From contig NZ_JAQSIP010000004.1 in NCBI RefSeq assembly GCF_028649475.1, positions 1-64,000 of the forward strand: DNA of 64,000 bases, read 5' to 3'. The notes beneath the pieces were generated by a model. The model had not been told where the DNA came from. It was given only the letters and a program-made list of their open reading frames with translations, and searched no databases. Of the stretch, positions 47,750-57,258 are shown piece after piece (within the stretch, counting starts at the first letter, position 1; each line of letters opens with the position of its first letter). Position numbers and translations under genes: made by a program. Source of the DNA: Curvibacter cyanobacteriorum. GTDB lineage: Bacteria > Pseudomonadota > Gammaproteobacteria > Burkholderiales > Burkholderiaceae_C.

Positions 47750-50104
47750 TCAGCGGCTGTCCGGGACCGGGCCGTGGTCGGGCGCCTGCCAGGGCAGGCG
47801 CAGCCGGAAGCAGCTGCCCTGGCCCAGCGCGCTGCTGACCTGCAAATCGCCCCCCAGCACATTGACCGCCGCGTTGTAGGCGATGTTCAGCCCCAGGCCA
47901 GTGCCGCCGCGCCCCATGCGGGTGGTCACAAAGGGGTCGAAGATGCGCTGGATCAGCTCGGGCGCGATGCCCACGCCGTCGTCCTCCACCCGCAGCATCA
48001 CGCCGTCGCCGTGGCGGCTGGCCTCGGCCACGATCCGGATGCGGCCCTGCTCCCGGCCGTCAAACCCGTGGGTGATGGCGTTGGTGATCAGGTTGGTCAG
48101 CACCTGGCCCAGCGGGCCGGGGTAGCTGTCCAGCAGCAGGCCTGGCGGTACCTGCACCTCGATCTCGTAGGGCAGGCGGTGGAAGCTCGGCTTGAGCGTC
48201 AGCACGATTTCGGCCACCAGTTCGTTGAGCTCGAAGCGCCGGCGCTGCGAGCTGGTCTGGTCCACCGCGACCTGCTTGAAGCTGGTCACCAGCTCGGCGG
48301 CACGTTCCAGGTTGCGGCTGCTGATGCGGGTGGCCTGGTCCACGCTGTCGAGCAGGCCCTCCAGGGCCGATCGGCGCAGCCCCTGCGCCAGGCCGTCGCG
48401 GAACTGGCGCACCTCGTCGCGCAGCGTGGAGACGGCCATCAGGCTGTTGCCCAGCGGCGTGTTGAGCTCGTGGGCCACGCCAGCCACCAGGCTGCCGAGG
48501 GCGGCCATTTTCTCGGCCCGCACCAGCTCGCTGCGGGTGGTGGTCAGGTGCTCCACGGTCTGGGCCAGCGTGGCGTTGGCCTGTTGCAGGGCCTCGGTGC
48601 GCTGGGCCACGCGCTGCTCCAGGTCCTGGTTCAGGGCTTGCAGGGCCCGCTCGGCCTGGCGGTGTTCGGTGATGTCTTCCAGCGCCCAGATGGTCAGGCC
48701 TTGCCGGCCCAGCTGCACCTGCCGCACGCTGACCCGGCACAGCATCACGTGGCCGTCGGCGCAGACCATCTCGGTTTCGAGCTGCGCATCCTCGCGGCGG
48801 GCCAGGCTCAGCAGCTGGTCGCGCGCCGCCAGGTCGCGCCACAGGCCCAGGTCGATGCCGCGGCGGCCGCACATTTGATCGCGCGTGTAGCCCAGCTGGC
48901 GCTCGCAGGCGTCGTTGACCTCGAGGATCAGGCCGTTCTGGTCCAGGTCGCTCACCACCATCGGGATCGGCGCGGTGTTGAACAGCAAGAGTCGCTTGTC
49001 CTCGCGCTCCTTGAGCCGTTCGGCCATGGTTTGCAGGTCGGCGCTGAGGCGGTTGAACTCCAGCACCCGGCCGCGGGGCCAGCGCCCGGTGCGGTGGCCC
49101 GCCGCCACGCGGTGGGCTTGCAGCACGATGGCCCGCAGCGCCCGCACCAGGCCCGAAGCCCAGAACGGCGTCAGCAACAGACCGACCAGCAAGGTGCCCA
49201 CGAACGCGGCCGCCAGCGAGATCACCGAGCCCCGCACCCGCGGGTTGGCCAGCCCTGTGGGGGTGCGCGCCACATAGACCCAGTTGATCAGGTGCGAGCG
49301 CTCAACCGCCACATGCAGGCTCTGGCCGCCATGCACCAGGCGCGCCGGGCCGGTGGGTGGCTGGCCCTCGCGCAGCGCTTGCAGCAGGGGCCAGTCTTTC
49401 AGCTGGGTGCGGCCCACGCCGCGCTGCTGGTCGGAGTCGGCAATCACCAGGCCCGCGGCGTTGATGACCCACACCTCCACGGGGTTGGCCGCGCTGCGCA
49501 TGCCGTCATCGGGCAGCTGGGACAAGTCGTCCAGCAGGTAGCGGGTGGGCACCTCGGCCAGCAGCAGGCGCTGGTCGGGCAGGGGCAGCACCAGGCCCAG
49601 CACCGGGTCACCGTTGAGGACCGAGCGGTGCTGGTCGTCCCACAGCAGCTGTTGGCGGTGCAGGCCCAGTTGCACCAGCGGGGTGGCCGACAGGTCCTGC
49701 TGCCGCAATGCTTCGCCTTGCAGGCGCAGCACGGGGGGCAGGCCGAAGGCTTCGATCCGGCCTTGCCCATCCAGCACATACAGCGCGCGGAACACCACCC
49801 CCTGGCCCGCGGCCTGGTTCAGCAAGGTGCTGACGCCGCGGGGGCCGAGCTGGGGCAGGGCGCTGGCCAGCACACCCAGGCGTTCTTCGATCCCGCTCAG
49901 CAGCAGGTCCTCGCGGGCGGCAAAGACCCGGGCTTCGTGGGCCACCTGGTCGCGCGCGTCCTGTTCCATCAGCGGGATGCGCACCGCCAGGATGGCCGAG
50001 CCCACCAGCAAAAAAGTGATCAGGCTGGTGAGGAACTGCAGGCCGCTCAGGGTGCTGCGCAGCCGCCATTCGCGGCGTCCGCGCCACCACCGTGCGAGCC
50101 TCAT
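47750..50104 (-). CDS. Sensor histidine kinase with periplasmic sensor, HAMP and PAS
   Basis: 784 aa. Membrane helices near 22-43 and 295-320 flank a Cache-like periplasmic domain. HAMP follows (about 320-370), then a PAS domain (about 375-490), a coiled coil (about 495-540), the dimerisation/phospho-acceptor H-box GVAHELNTPLGNSLMA (about 548) and an HATPase domain (NLITNAITHGFD, EDDGVGIAPE, GRGGTGLGLNIAYN). The neighbouring REC-GGDEF-EAL gene, 73 nt upstream on the same strand, is the likely partner, so this kinase probably controls c-di-GMP levels. The ligand is unknown. Confidence 0.92.
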   Translation of the reverse strand: MRLARWWRGRREWRLRSTLSGLQFLTSLITFLLVGSAILAVRIPLMEQDARDQVAHEARVFAAREDLLLSGIEERLGVLASALPQLGPRGVSTLLNQAAGQGVVFRALYVLDGQGRIEAFGLPPVLRLQGEALRQQDLSATPLVQLGLHRQQLLWDDQHRSVLNGDPVLGLVLPLPDQRLLLAEVPTRYLLDDLSQLPDDGMRSAANPVEVWVINAAGLVIADSDQQRGVGRTQLKDWPLLQALREGQPPTGPARLVHGGQSLHVAVERSHLINWVYVARTPTGLANPRVRGSVISLAAAFVGTLLVGLLLTPFWASGLVRALRAIVLQAHRVAAGHRTGRWPRGRVLEFNRLSADLQTMAERLKEREDKRLLLFNTAPIPMVVSDLDQNGLILEVNDACERQLGYTRDQMCGRRGIDLGLWRDLAARDQLLSLARREDAQLETEMVCADGHVMLCRVSVRQVQLGRQGLTIWALEDITEHRQAERALQALNQDLEQRVAQRTEALQQANATLAQTVEHLTTTRSELVRAEKMAALGSLVAGVAHELNTPLGNSLMAVSTLRDEVRQFRDGLAQGLRRSALEGLLDSVDQATRISSRNLERAAELVTSFKQVAVDQTSSQRRRFELNELVAEIVLTLKPSFHRLPYEIEVQVPPGLLLDSYPGPLGQVLTNLITNAITHGFDGREQGRIRIVAEASRHGDGVMLRVEDDGVGIAPELIQRIFDPFVTTRMGRGGTGLGLNIAYNAAVNVLGGDLQVSSALGQGSCFRLRLPWQAPDHGPVPDSR

Positions 50105-50177
50105 GGCGGGCCGCTCCAGCGCCCGCCCAGGTCGATGGCCCGACGGCCTCGACGCGGGGGCTGCGCGTCGGCCAGGG

Positions 50178-52436
50178 TCATGGGCGGGGCGGTTGTTGTT
50201 GCAGCCAGCTCAACAGCTCATCCAACGGCATGGGGCGCGCATAGCGGTAGCCCTGGGCCTCGTCGCAGCCCAGTTCACGCAGGATGTTGGCCTGGCTCTC
50301 GGTCTCCACGCCTTCGGCCAGCACCTTCATGCCCAGTTGGTGGCCCAGCGGCACGATCATGCGGGCGATGCGCGCCCCGGGGCGTTCGGTGTCCAGCAGG
50401 TTGATGAAGGCGCGGTCGATCTTCAGCCGGTCGGCGGGCAGGCAGTCGAGGTAGGACAGCGACGAGAAGCCGGTGCCAAAGTCGTCGATCGCCACCGCCA
50501 CCTGGCGTGACTGCACCTCGCGCATCAGCGCCGCCACGCGCTCCATGCCGACCATGGCCACCGACTCGGTGATTTCCAGCTCCAGCCGTTCCGGTGCCAC
50601 GCGGGGGTTGTCGCGCAGGGCTTCGTCGAGGATGTCCAGGAAGTCGGGTTGGCTGAACTGCACCGCCGACACGTTGACCGCCATGCGCAAGCGGGCAAAG
50701 CCCTGTGCATGCAAGCGGCCCAGGTCGTACAGCGCGGTGCGCAGCACCCAGGTGCCCAGGTTGACGATGAGGCCCGAGCGCTCGGCCACCGGGATGAAGC
50801 GATCGGGCGGCACCATGGTGCCGTCCTCGGCCCGCCAGCGCAGCAGGGCTTCCACGCCCAGCACCTCGCCAGTGGTCAGCGACACCTGGGGTTGGTAGAC
50901 CAGGAACAGGCGGTCATGGTCAAAGGCGCGGTGCAGGCCGTGCAGCAGCCGGGTGCGTTCCTTGGAGTCCGCGCCCAGCGCGGGGGTGAAGTACTCGATG
51001 CGGCCCTGACCGCCGGCCTTGGCCCGCTTCATCGCGATCGAGGCGTCCTTGAGCAGTTCGTGGCCATTGAGGAACGGCACCTCGTCGCAGCGCACCAGGC
51101 TCATGCAGACCGACAGGCGACGGTCGATTTCTTCGACCACAAAGGGCTCGTCGAACAGCGGCTTGAGGGTCTCGGGGTTGACCCACTGGTGGTGGCCCAC
51201 GATGGCGAAGGTGTTGCCCGCGACGCGGGCGATGAAGCAGCGTTCCGACAGTTGCTCGGTCAGGCGCTGGCCGATGGCGCCCAGCAGCAGGTCGCCATAG
51301 CGGTGGCCGAACATGTCATTGGTTTCGGCGAACTGGTCGACGTCGATCTTGGCCAGCACCATGTCGGCCAGCTTGTCGTCGTGGCCCAGGTCGTCGAGGT
51401 GCTGGATCAGTGCCGCCCGGTTGGGCAGGCCCAGCAGGCGGTCCACAAAGGCCACGTTGCGCAGGCGGTCAAACAGCGTGACGTTGGAGGCGCACAGCGC
51501 GATGTTGGTGCAGAACACCTCCAGCAGATGGTGGTCCACCTCGCGCAGGGGCTGGGACGCCGCGACAAAGGCCGCAAAGTCCTGTTGGTCCCGGCCGGCA
51601 AAGAACAGCGTCAGACTGTTGTGGCCCACCACGCTGCGCCGCTCGGTCAGGCTGCGGGTCAACTGGGCCACGATGTCGGGGTTGTCGATGTCGGTGATGC
51701 GCTTTTGCATCAGGTGGCTGTAGGGGCCCGCCGCGGCGATCACGATGTAGTCCCCGGCGGCCTCGCCCGGGCTGGTGGGCATGACGCTGGCGCAGACCAG
51801 GCCTTCGGGGTCCAGGCCCATGAGGCTGGCCATCTGGGTGATCACGCCCTCGGCAAAGGTCTGCAGGCCTTGCTCGGCGATGAAGTGGTGGCTGGCGGCG
51901 ACGATCTTTTCCAGCCCACGGCGGCTGGCGTCGAGGCGCCGCAACTGGTCGTAGGACCGGATGGCCGCGGTCAGTGTGGCGTAGAGCTTGCCCCGCGTGA
52001 GTTCGCTTTTGGTCTTGTAATCGTTGATGTCGTACTGGCGGATGGTCTCGATCTCGGGCGCCTGACCCGGCTGGCCGGTGCGCAGGATGATGCGCGTGTT
52101 CTGCAGCTTGAGCCCGTTGCGGATGCTGTCCACCATGGCCAGGCCGGCGTGCTCGGTCTCCATCACCACGTCGAGCAGGATGACGGCCACGTCGCTCTCC
52201 TGGCGCAGCACGTCGAGCCCTTCGACGCTGGAGTAAGCGTGCAGCAGTTGCAGCTTGCGGCCCACGATCTCCAGACCGCGCAGCGCGTAGGAGGTGCTTT
52301 CGTGCACATCGCGGTCGTCGTCCACGATCAAGATGCGCCAGGGCAGCCGCTGGGGGATGGGCGCAACCGGGGTCGCGGGGGCCGGCCCGGCGGGCGGATC
52401 CTCGTCGACGAAAGGAATCAAGGCGTCAGTGGACAT
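50178..52436 (-). CDS. Response regulator with REC, DUF3369, degenerate GGDEF and EAL domains
   Basis: 752 aa. A receiver domain at about 33-155 has acidic residues DDD at 39-41 and the phospho-acceptor Asp89 in VILLDVVMETEH. A DUF3369-like sensor region follows (about 170-330). The GGDEF domain (about 335-480) has its catalytic motif changed to VAGNTFAIV, so it should not make c-di-GMP but may bind GTP. The EAL domain (about 495-740) has EALLRW, NVSAVQF, EITESVAM, IDDFGTGFSSLSYL, KIDRAFI and AEGVETESQ, the residues expected of an active phosphodiesterase. It is co-transcribed with the kinase below. Phosphorylation would then tune c-di-GMP breakdown. Confidence 0.93.
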   Translation of the reverse strand: MSTDALIPFVDEDPPAGPAPATPVAPIPQRLPWRILIVDDDRDVHESTSYALRGLEIVGRKLQLLHAYSSVEGLDVLRQESDVAVILLDVVMETEHAGLAMVDSIRNGLKLQNTRIILRTGQPGQAPEIETIRQYDINDYKTKSELTRGKLYATLTAAIRSYDQLRRLDASRRGLEKIVAASHHFIAEQGLQTFAEGVITQMASLMGLDPEGLVCASVMPTSPGEAAGDYIVIAAAGPYSHLMQKRITDIDNPDIVAQLTRSLTERRSVVGHNSLTLFFAGRDQQDFAAFVAASQPLREVDHHLLEVFCTNIALCASNVTLFDRLRNVAFVDRLLGLPNRAALIQHLDDLGHDDKLADMVLAKIDVDQFAETNDMFGHRYGDLLLGAIGQRLTEQLSERCFIARVAGNTFAIVGHHQWVNPETLKPLFDEPFVVEEIDRRLSVCMSLVRCDEVPFLNGHELLKDASIAMKRAKAGGQGRIEYFTPALGADSKERTRLLHGLHRAFDHDRLFLVYQPQVSLTTGEVLGVEALLRWRAEDGTMVPPDRFIPVAERSGLIVNLGTWVLRTALYDLGRLHAQGFARLRMAVNVSAVQFSQPDFLDILDEALRDNPRVAPERLELEITESVAMVGMERVAALMREVQSRQVAVAIDDFGTGFSSLSYLDCLPADRLKIDRAFINLLDTERPGARIARMIVPLGHQLGMKVLAEGVETESQANILRELGCDEAQGYRYARPMPLDELLSWLQQQPPRP

Positions 52437-52547
52437 GCGGCCCTTGGGCGGTTGATCAGGGCCCGGGTCAGCGTGACCCGGGGGCTCAGACGGATCAGTA
52501 CAAACTGTAACGCGAGGGTAGTGGATGCACCTTAACTCAAGTTGACA

Positions 52548-53495
52548 TCAGTGTAATTTCCCCTTGTTCGCGGGTTTATTGGGTGTTTCCACCAAGAAAC
52601 GGACCAAAGCCGCCACACCGTCATCGACCTGGCCGTCCAAGGTGCCGACCAGCAGGCGGCGTTGTGCCCAGGGGTCGGACAGGGGGCGCCAGGCCAGTTT
52701 CATGGCCCGCACGATGGGCAGCGAGGCGGCTTTGGGCAGCACCGCTAGCCCCAGGCCCGAGGCCACCATGTGGCACACCGCGTCAAAGCTGCGCACCTGC
52801 ATGCGCAGGCGAAACGGCTGGCCCGCGATGCGCGCGGCCTGTTGCTGCTGCTGCAGCATCGCGGCCCCGGCGGCCAGGCTGATCCACTGCTCACCGAGCA
52901 GGCTGGTGAAGGCCACCGCCTGCCGTGGCGGGCTGCCCAGCGCCACCGGGTGCTGGCTGGGCAGCACCAGGATCAGTTCGTCGTCGCGGAAATGTTGGGT
53001 CTGCAGGCCGCTGGTGTCCGGGCCCTCGACAAACACCGCCAGGTCGGCGCGGCCCTCGCGCAGCGTGGCCACCACGCTCTCGGACACCTGCTCTTCGAGG
53101 TCCACCTGCACCTGGGGGTGTTGCTCGCTGAAGCGGGCCAGCAGGGCCGGCAGGAACTGGTTGATGGCCGCGGTGCTGGCGCACAGGCGGATGTGGCGCG
53201 CAATGCCCTGGCGCAGGTCGCTGAGCTCCTGGCTCAGCTGGGCCATGGTCTGCAGCAGGCTGAGCCCGTGTTTGACGAACAGGCGGCCCGCCGCCGTGGG
53301 GGTCAGCCCCTTGGCGTGGCGCTCGAACAGGGGCAGGCCCAGCGCGTCCTCCAGTTCACGGATGCGGCGGCTCGCGGCGGCCAGCGCAAGGTGGTTGTCA
53401 CGGGCCGCGGCGGTCAGGCTGCCCTGGTGCGCGCAGGCCACGGCCAGGCGCACCGAAATGAGGTCAAAGCGGGCCAGGTTGAAGGCCGGGTGCAT
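52548..53495 (-). CDS. LysR-family transcriptional regulator of the ABC-amidase operon
   Basis: 315 aa from ATG 53495. The winged helix (about 8-68) contains RLAVACAHQGSLTAAARDNHL and AASRRIRELEDALGLPLFERH; the effector domain covers about 95-300. It is divergent from the ABC substrate-binding gene with 185 nt between starts. That pairing suggests it controls the importer/amidase operon, possibly with the imported compound or its product as effector. Upstream in-frame sequence is GC-rich and has no conserved N-terminus. Confidence 0.9.
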   Translation of the reverse strand: MHPAFNLARFDLISVRLAVACAHQGSLTAAARDNHLALAAASRRIRELEDALGLPLFERHAKGLTPTAAGRLFVKHGLSLLQTMAQLSQELSDLRQGIARHIRLCASTAAINQFLPALLARFSEQHPQVQVDLEEQVSESVVATLREGRADLAVFVEGPDTSGLQTQHFRDDELILVLPSQHPVALGSPPRQAVAFTSLLGEQWISLAAGAAMLQQQQQAARIAGQPFRLRMQVRSFDAVCHMVASGLGLAVLPKAASLPIVRAMKLAWRPLSDPWAQRRLLVGTLDGQVDDGVAALVRFLVETPNKPANKGKLH

Positions 53496-53680
53496 GGCAG
53501 GGCTCCGGTTGGGTGCGCCGTGCTGGGGCGCGGTGCATGCAAATGGGTTGCAGGGGGTGGCACCAAGCCGGGGCTGTATGCACAGCGGCGGCCGGGTTGG
53601 GGCGCCACTTGGTGTCAAAACGTTGGCATGTTACTTGCGGTTTGTGTGGCTCTTCTTTCTTTTGTTCGCAGGAGCACTTC

Positions 53681-55354
53681 ATGAATCGCTTGGCAACCCG
53701 TACCGCACTGACCTGGCTTAAGCGCCCGGCTTCTCTGACCTTGCTGGCCGCTGCGCTGATCGCCTCCGGCGCCCAAGCCCAGGAGAAGGTCCTGCGCATC
53801 GCCATGACGGCGGGCGACATCCCGCGCACGCTGGGTCAGCCGGACCAGGGGTTTGAAGGCAACCGCTTCACCGGCATCCCGATGTACGACGCGCTGACGC
53901 AATGGGACCTGTCCAAGGCCGATGCCCCCAGCGTGCTGATCCCGGGCTTGGCGCTGAGCTGGGCGGTGGACGCCAAGGACAAGACCAAGTGGGTGTTCAA
54001 GCTGCGCCCCGGCGTCAAGTTCCATGACGGCTCGGCCTTCAACGCCGACGCCGTGGTCTGGAACGTGCGCAAGGTGCTCGACAAGGAGGCCCCGCAGTTC
54101 GACGCCAGCCAGGTTGGAGTGACCGCCTCGCGCATGCCGACCCTGAAGTCGGCCCGCAAGATCGACGACCTGACCGTCGAGTTGACCACGGGCGAGCCCG
54201 ATTCCTTCCTGCCGATCAACCTGACCAACCTGTTCATGGCCTCGCCCGCGCACTGGGAAGCCAAGCTCAAGGCCGTGCCCGCCAGCGTCACCGACACCGC
54301 AGAGCGCAGCAAGCAGGCCTGGGCCGCGTTCGCCGCCGATGCCTCGGGCACCGGCCCCTTCCACATGACCCGCTTCGTGCCGCGCGAGCGCCTTGAAGTG
54401 GCCGCCAACAAGGCGTACTGGGACCCCAAGCGCACGCCCAAGATCGACAAGGTCGTGATGGTGCCGATGCCCGAAGCCAATGCCCGCACCGCCGCCCTGC
54501 TGTCGGGCCAGGTCGACTGGATCGAGGCCCCGGCGCCCGACGCCATGGACCAGATCAAGCAGCGCGGCTTCAAGATCTACACCAACGCCCAGCCCCATGT
54601 GTGGCCGTGGCAGCTGTCGTTTGCCGAAGGCTCGCCCTGGCTCGACAAGCGCGTGCGCCAAGCCGCCAACCTGTGTGTGGACCGCGAAGGCCTGAAGCAG
54701 ATGCTGGGGGGCAACATGGCCGTTCCCAAGGGCACCGTGGCCCCGGGTCACCCCTGGTGGGGCAACCCCGGGTTTGACATCAAGTACGACGTCAAGGCCG
54801 CCCAGGCCCTGATGACGCAAGCCGGTTTCAGCGCCGCCAAGCCGGTCAAGGTGAAGGTGCAGATCTCGGCCTCGGGCTCGGGGCAGATGCAGCCGCTGCC
54901 GATGAACGAATTTGTCCAGCAGTCGCTCAAGGCCTGCTACTTCGACGTGCAGTTCGACGTCATCGAGTGGAACACCCTGTTCACCAACTGGCGCAAGGGG
55001 GCCAAGGACCCGTCGGCCAACGGCACCAACGCCATCAACGTGAGCTTTGCCGCGATGGACCCGTTCTTTGCCATGGTGCGCTTCGTCAGCACCAAGACCT
55101 TCCCGCCGGTGTCCAACAACTGGGGCTACTTCGGCAACGCCGAGATCGACAAGCTGGTCTCGGATGCCCGGACCACCTTCGATGACAAGGCCCGTGACGG
55201 CGCCCTGGCCAAGTTGCATGCACGCATCGTGGACGAAGCGCCCTTTGTGTGGATCGCTCACGACGTCGGCCCGCGCGCCATGTCGGCCAAGGTGAAGAAC
55301 GTGGTGCAACCGCGCAGCTGGTTCATCGACATCGCCACCATGACCCTGGACTGA
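53681..55354 (+). CDS. ABC transporter substrate-binding protein, peptide/nickel family (SBP_bac_5)
   Basis: 557 aa. A signal peptide (about 1-33, ending IASGAQAQEK) directs it to the periplasm. The family 5 domain follows with YDALTQWDLSK, LRPGVKFHDGSAFNADAVVWNVRKVLD, and ERLEVAANKAYWDP. Members bind di/oligopeptides, opines, nickel or other small amides. An AGGAG at 53670-53674 fits the ATG at 53681. It opens an operon of five transport genes and an amidase, so an amide or short peptide is a sensible guess for the ligand; the sequence does not tell which. The gap upstream holds the divergent promoters. Confidence 0.93.
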   Translation: MNRLATRTALTWLKRPASLTLLAAALIASGAQAQEKVLRIAMTAGDIPRTLGQPDQGFEGNRFTGIPMYDALTQWDLSKADAPSVLIPGLALSWAVDAKDKTKWVFKLRPGVKFHDGSAFNADAVVWNVRKVLDKEAPQFDASQVGVTASRMPTLKSARKIDDLTVELTTGEPDSFLPINLTNLFMASPAHWEAKLKAVPASVTDTAERSKQAWAAFAADASGTGPFHMTRFVPRERLEVAANKAYWDPKRTPKIDKVVMVPMPEANARTAALLSGQVDWIEAPAPDAMDQIKQRGFKIYTNAQPHVWPWQLSFAEGSPWLDKRVRQAANLCVDREGLKQMLGGNMAVPKGTVAPGHPWWGNPGFDIKYDVKAAQALMTQAGFSAAKPVKVKVQISASGSGQMQPLPMNEFVQQSLKACYFDVQFDVIEWNTLFTNWRKGAKDPSANGTNAINVSFAAMDPFFAMVRFVSTKTFPPVSNNWGYFGNAEIDKLVSDARTTFDDKARDGALAKLHARIVDEAPFVWIAHDVGPRAMSAKVKNVVQPRSWFIDIATMTLD

Positions 55355-55379
55355 CCCCCGTCCCCGCCGGAAGCCCGAC

Positions 55380-56333
55380 ATGCTGACCTACCTTTTGCGC
55401 CGCCTGAGTTACGCCCTGCCCATCATGCTGGGGGTGTCGCTGGTGTGTTTTGCCCTGGTGCACCTCGCGCCAGGCGACCCGCTGGTGTCCATCCTGCCGC
55501 CCGACGCTTCGGCTGAATTGGCGGCGCAAATGCGGCAGATGTACGGCTTCGACCGCAGCTACCCCGAGCAGTTCGGGCTCTGGCTGTGGCGGGCTGCCCA
55601 GGGCGACCTGGGCACCTCGATTGCCACCGGTCGCCCGGTGGCCGATGAGGTCATCAAGGCGGTGGGCAACACCCTGCGCCTGGCCGTGCTGGCCACCACC
55701 ATCGGCTTTGTGCTGGGCAGCTTGTTTGGCTTTGTGGCGGGCTTCTTCCGCAACTCCTGGCTCGACAAACTGGCCTCGCTGGTGTCGGTGCTGGGCGTCA
55801 GCGTGCCGCACTACTGGCTGGGCATGGTGATGGTCATCATCTTCTCGTCCACCCTGATGTGGTTGCCAGCCACGGGCGCCGGGCCCTCGGGCTCGGAAGG
55901 CTGGGCCTGGGACTGGGAGCACCTGAAGTTCATGGTGTTGCCCGCGCTGACCATGTCGGTGATCCCGATGGGCATCATCTCGCGCACCGTGCGCGCCCTG
56001 GTGGCCGAGATCCTGGAGCAGGAGTTCATCATTGGCCTGCGCGCCAAGGGCCTGACCCAGCTGGGCGTGTTCCGCCACCTGCTGAAGAACGCCGCCCCCA
56101 CGGCGCTGGCCGTGATGGGCCTGCAACTGGGCTACCTGCTGGGCGGCTCGATCCTGATCGAGACCGTGTTCTCCTGGCCTGGCACCGGCTTCTTGCTGAA
56201 CTCGGCCATCTTCCAGCGCGACCTGCCGCTGCTGCAGGGCACCATCCTCGTGCTGGCCCTGTTCTTTGTGCTGCTCAACCTGATCGTGGATGTGCTGCAA
56301 ACCCTGCTGGACCCGCGCATCGCGCGCGCCTGA
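55380..56333 (+). CDS. ABC transporter permease, DppB-like
   Basis: 317 aa. Six hydrophobic segments; the N-terminal segment MLTYLLRRLSYALPIMLGVSL is typical of DppB/OppB. The EAA-type cytoplasmic loop reads EFIIGLRAKGLTQLGVFRHLLKNAA, the contact with the ATPases. It lies 25 nt after the substrate-binding gene. Together with the next gene it forms the inner-membrane channel. Confidence 0.94.
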   Translation: MLTYLLRRLSYALPIMLGVSLVCFALVHLAPGDPLVSILPPDASAELAAQMRQMYGFDRSYPEQFGLWLWRAAQGDLGTSIATGRPVADEVIKAVGNTLRLAVLATTIGFVLGSLFGFVAGFFRNSWLDKLASLVSVLGVSVPHYWLGMVMVIIFSSTLMWLPATGAGPSGSEGWAWDWEHLKFMVLPALTMSVIPMGIISRTVRALVAEILEQEFIIGLRAKGLTQLGVFRHLLKNAAPTALAVMGLQLGYLLGGSILIETVFSWPGTGFLLNSAIFQRDLPLLQGTILVLALFFVLLNLIVDVLQTLLDPRIARA

Positions 56334-56362
56334 CGCTGCCCCCCTTTCAAGGAACTTTGCCC

Positions 56363-57256
56363 ATGTCCTCAACCCTTGCTCCGCGTCAGCGCACGCTGCC
56401 CGAGCCGGTGCTGCAGTCGCCCGGTTACTGGCAGTCGGTGCTGCAACGCCTGCTGCGTGACCGCGTCGCCATGGCCGCTGGCGTGGTGGTCATCCTCCTG
56501 TTGCTGATGGCCGCCCTGGGCCCGTGGATCACCCCGGCCGACCCGTACGCGGCCTCGATGCTCAAGCGCCTCAAGCCGCTGGGCACGCCCGGCTTCCCCC
56601 TGGGCACCGACGAGCTGGGCCGCGACATGCTGTCGCGCCTGATGATTGGCGCGCGCCTGTCGCTCTTCATGGGCCTGGCCCCGGTGCTGTGCGCGTTTGT
56701 GGTGGGCTCGGTGATCGGCCTGGTGGCGGGCTATGCCGGCGGTCCGGTCAACACCGTGATCATGCGCACCATCGACGTGTTCTACGCCTTCCCCTCGGTG
56801 CTGCTGGCGATCGCTTTGTCGGGCGCGCTGGGCGCCGGCATCCTCAACTCGTTGGTGGCGCTGACGGTGGTCTTTGTGCCGCAGATTGCCCGCGTGGCCG
56901 AGGCGGTGACCACCCAGGTGCGCAGTCGCGACTACGTGGACGCCGCCCGAGCCTCGGGCGCCGGGCCCATCACCATCGTGCGCGTGCATGTGCTGGGCAA
57001 TGTGCTGGGACCGATTTTTGTCTATGCCACCAGCCTGATCTCGGTCTCCATGATCCTGGCCAGCGGTCTGAGCTTTCTGGGCCTGGGCGTCAAGCCGCCC
57101 GAGCCCGAGTGGGGTCTGATGCTCAACACCCTGCGCACGGCCATCTACACCCAACCCGCGGTGGCGGCCCTGCCGGGCGTGATGATCTTCATCACCTCGG
57201 TGGCCTTCAACCTGCTGTCGGACGGCCTGCGTTCGGCCATGGACAACAAAGGCTGA
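56363..57256 (+). CDS. ABC transporter permease, DppC-like
   Basis: 297 aa. A first helix (about 35-55), the DppC N-terminal motif [20 protein letters not shown] and the permease domain with the EAA-like loop [26 protein letters not shown]. The C-terminus contains [14 protein letters not shown], a strong DppC/OppC mark. The ATG at 56363 has AAGGAA upstream. The next gene starts 3 nt after its stop. Confidence 0.94.
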   Translation: MSSTLAPRQRTLPEPVLQSPGYWQSVLQRLLRDRVAMAAGVVVILLLLMAALGPWITPADPYAASMLKRLKPLGTPGFPLGTDELGRDMLSRLMIGARLSLFMGLAPVLCAFVVGSVIGLVAGYAGGPVNTVIMRTIDVFYAFPSVLLAIALSGALGAGILNSLVALTVVFVPQIARVAEAVTTQVRSRDYVDAARASGAGPITIVRVHVLGNVLGPIFVYATSLISVSMILASGLSFLGLGVKPPEPEWGLMLNTLRTAIYTQPAVAALPGVMIFITSVAFNLLSDGLRSAMDNKG

Positions 57257-57258
57257 TC

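Noticed and set aside
47774-50404. 876-codon plus-strand frame opposite the histidine kinase
   Set aside because: Gln/His/Val-rich antisense shadow of a supported kinase gene.
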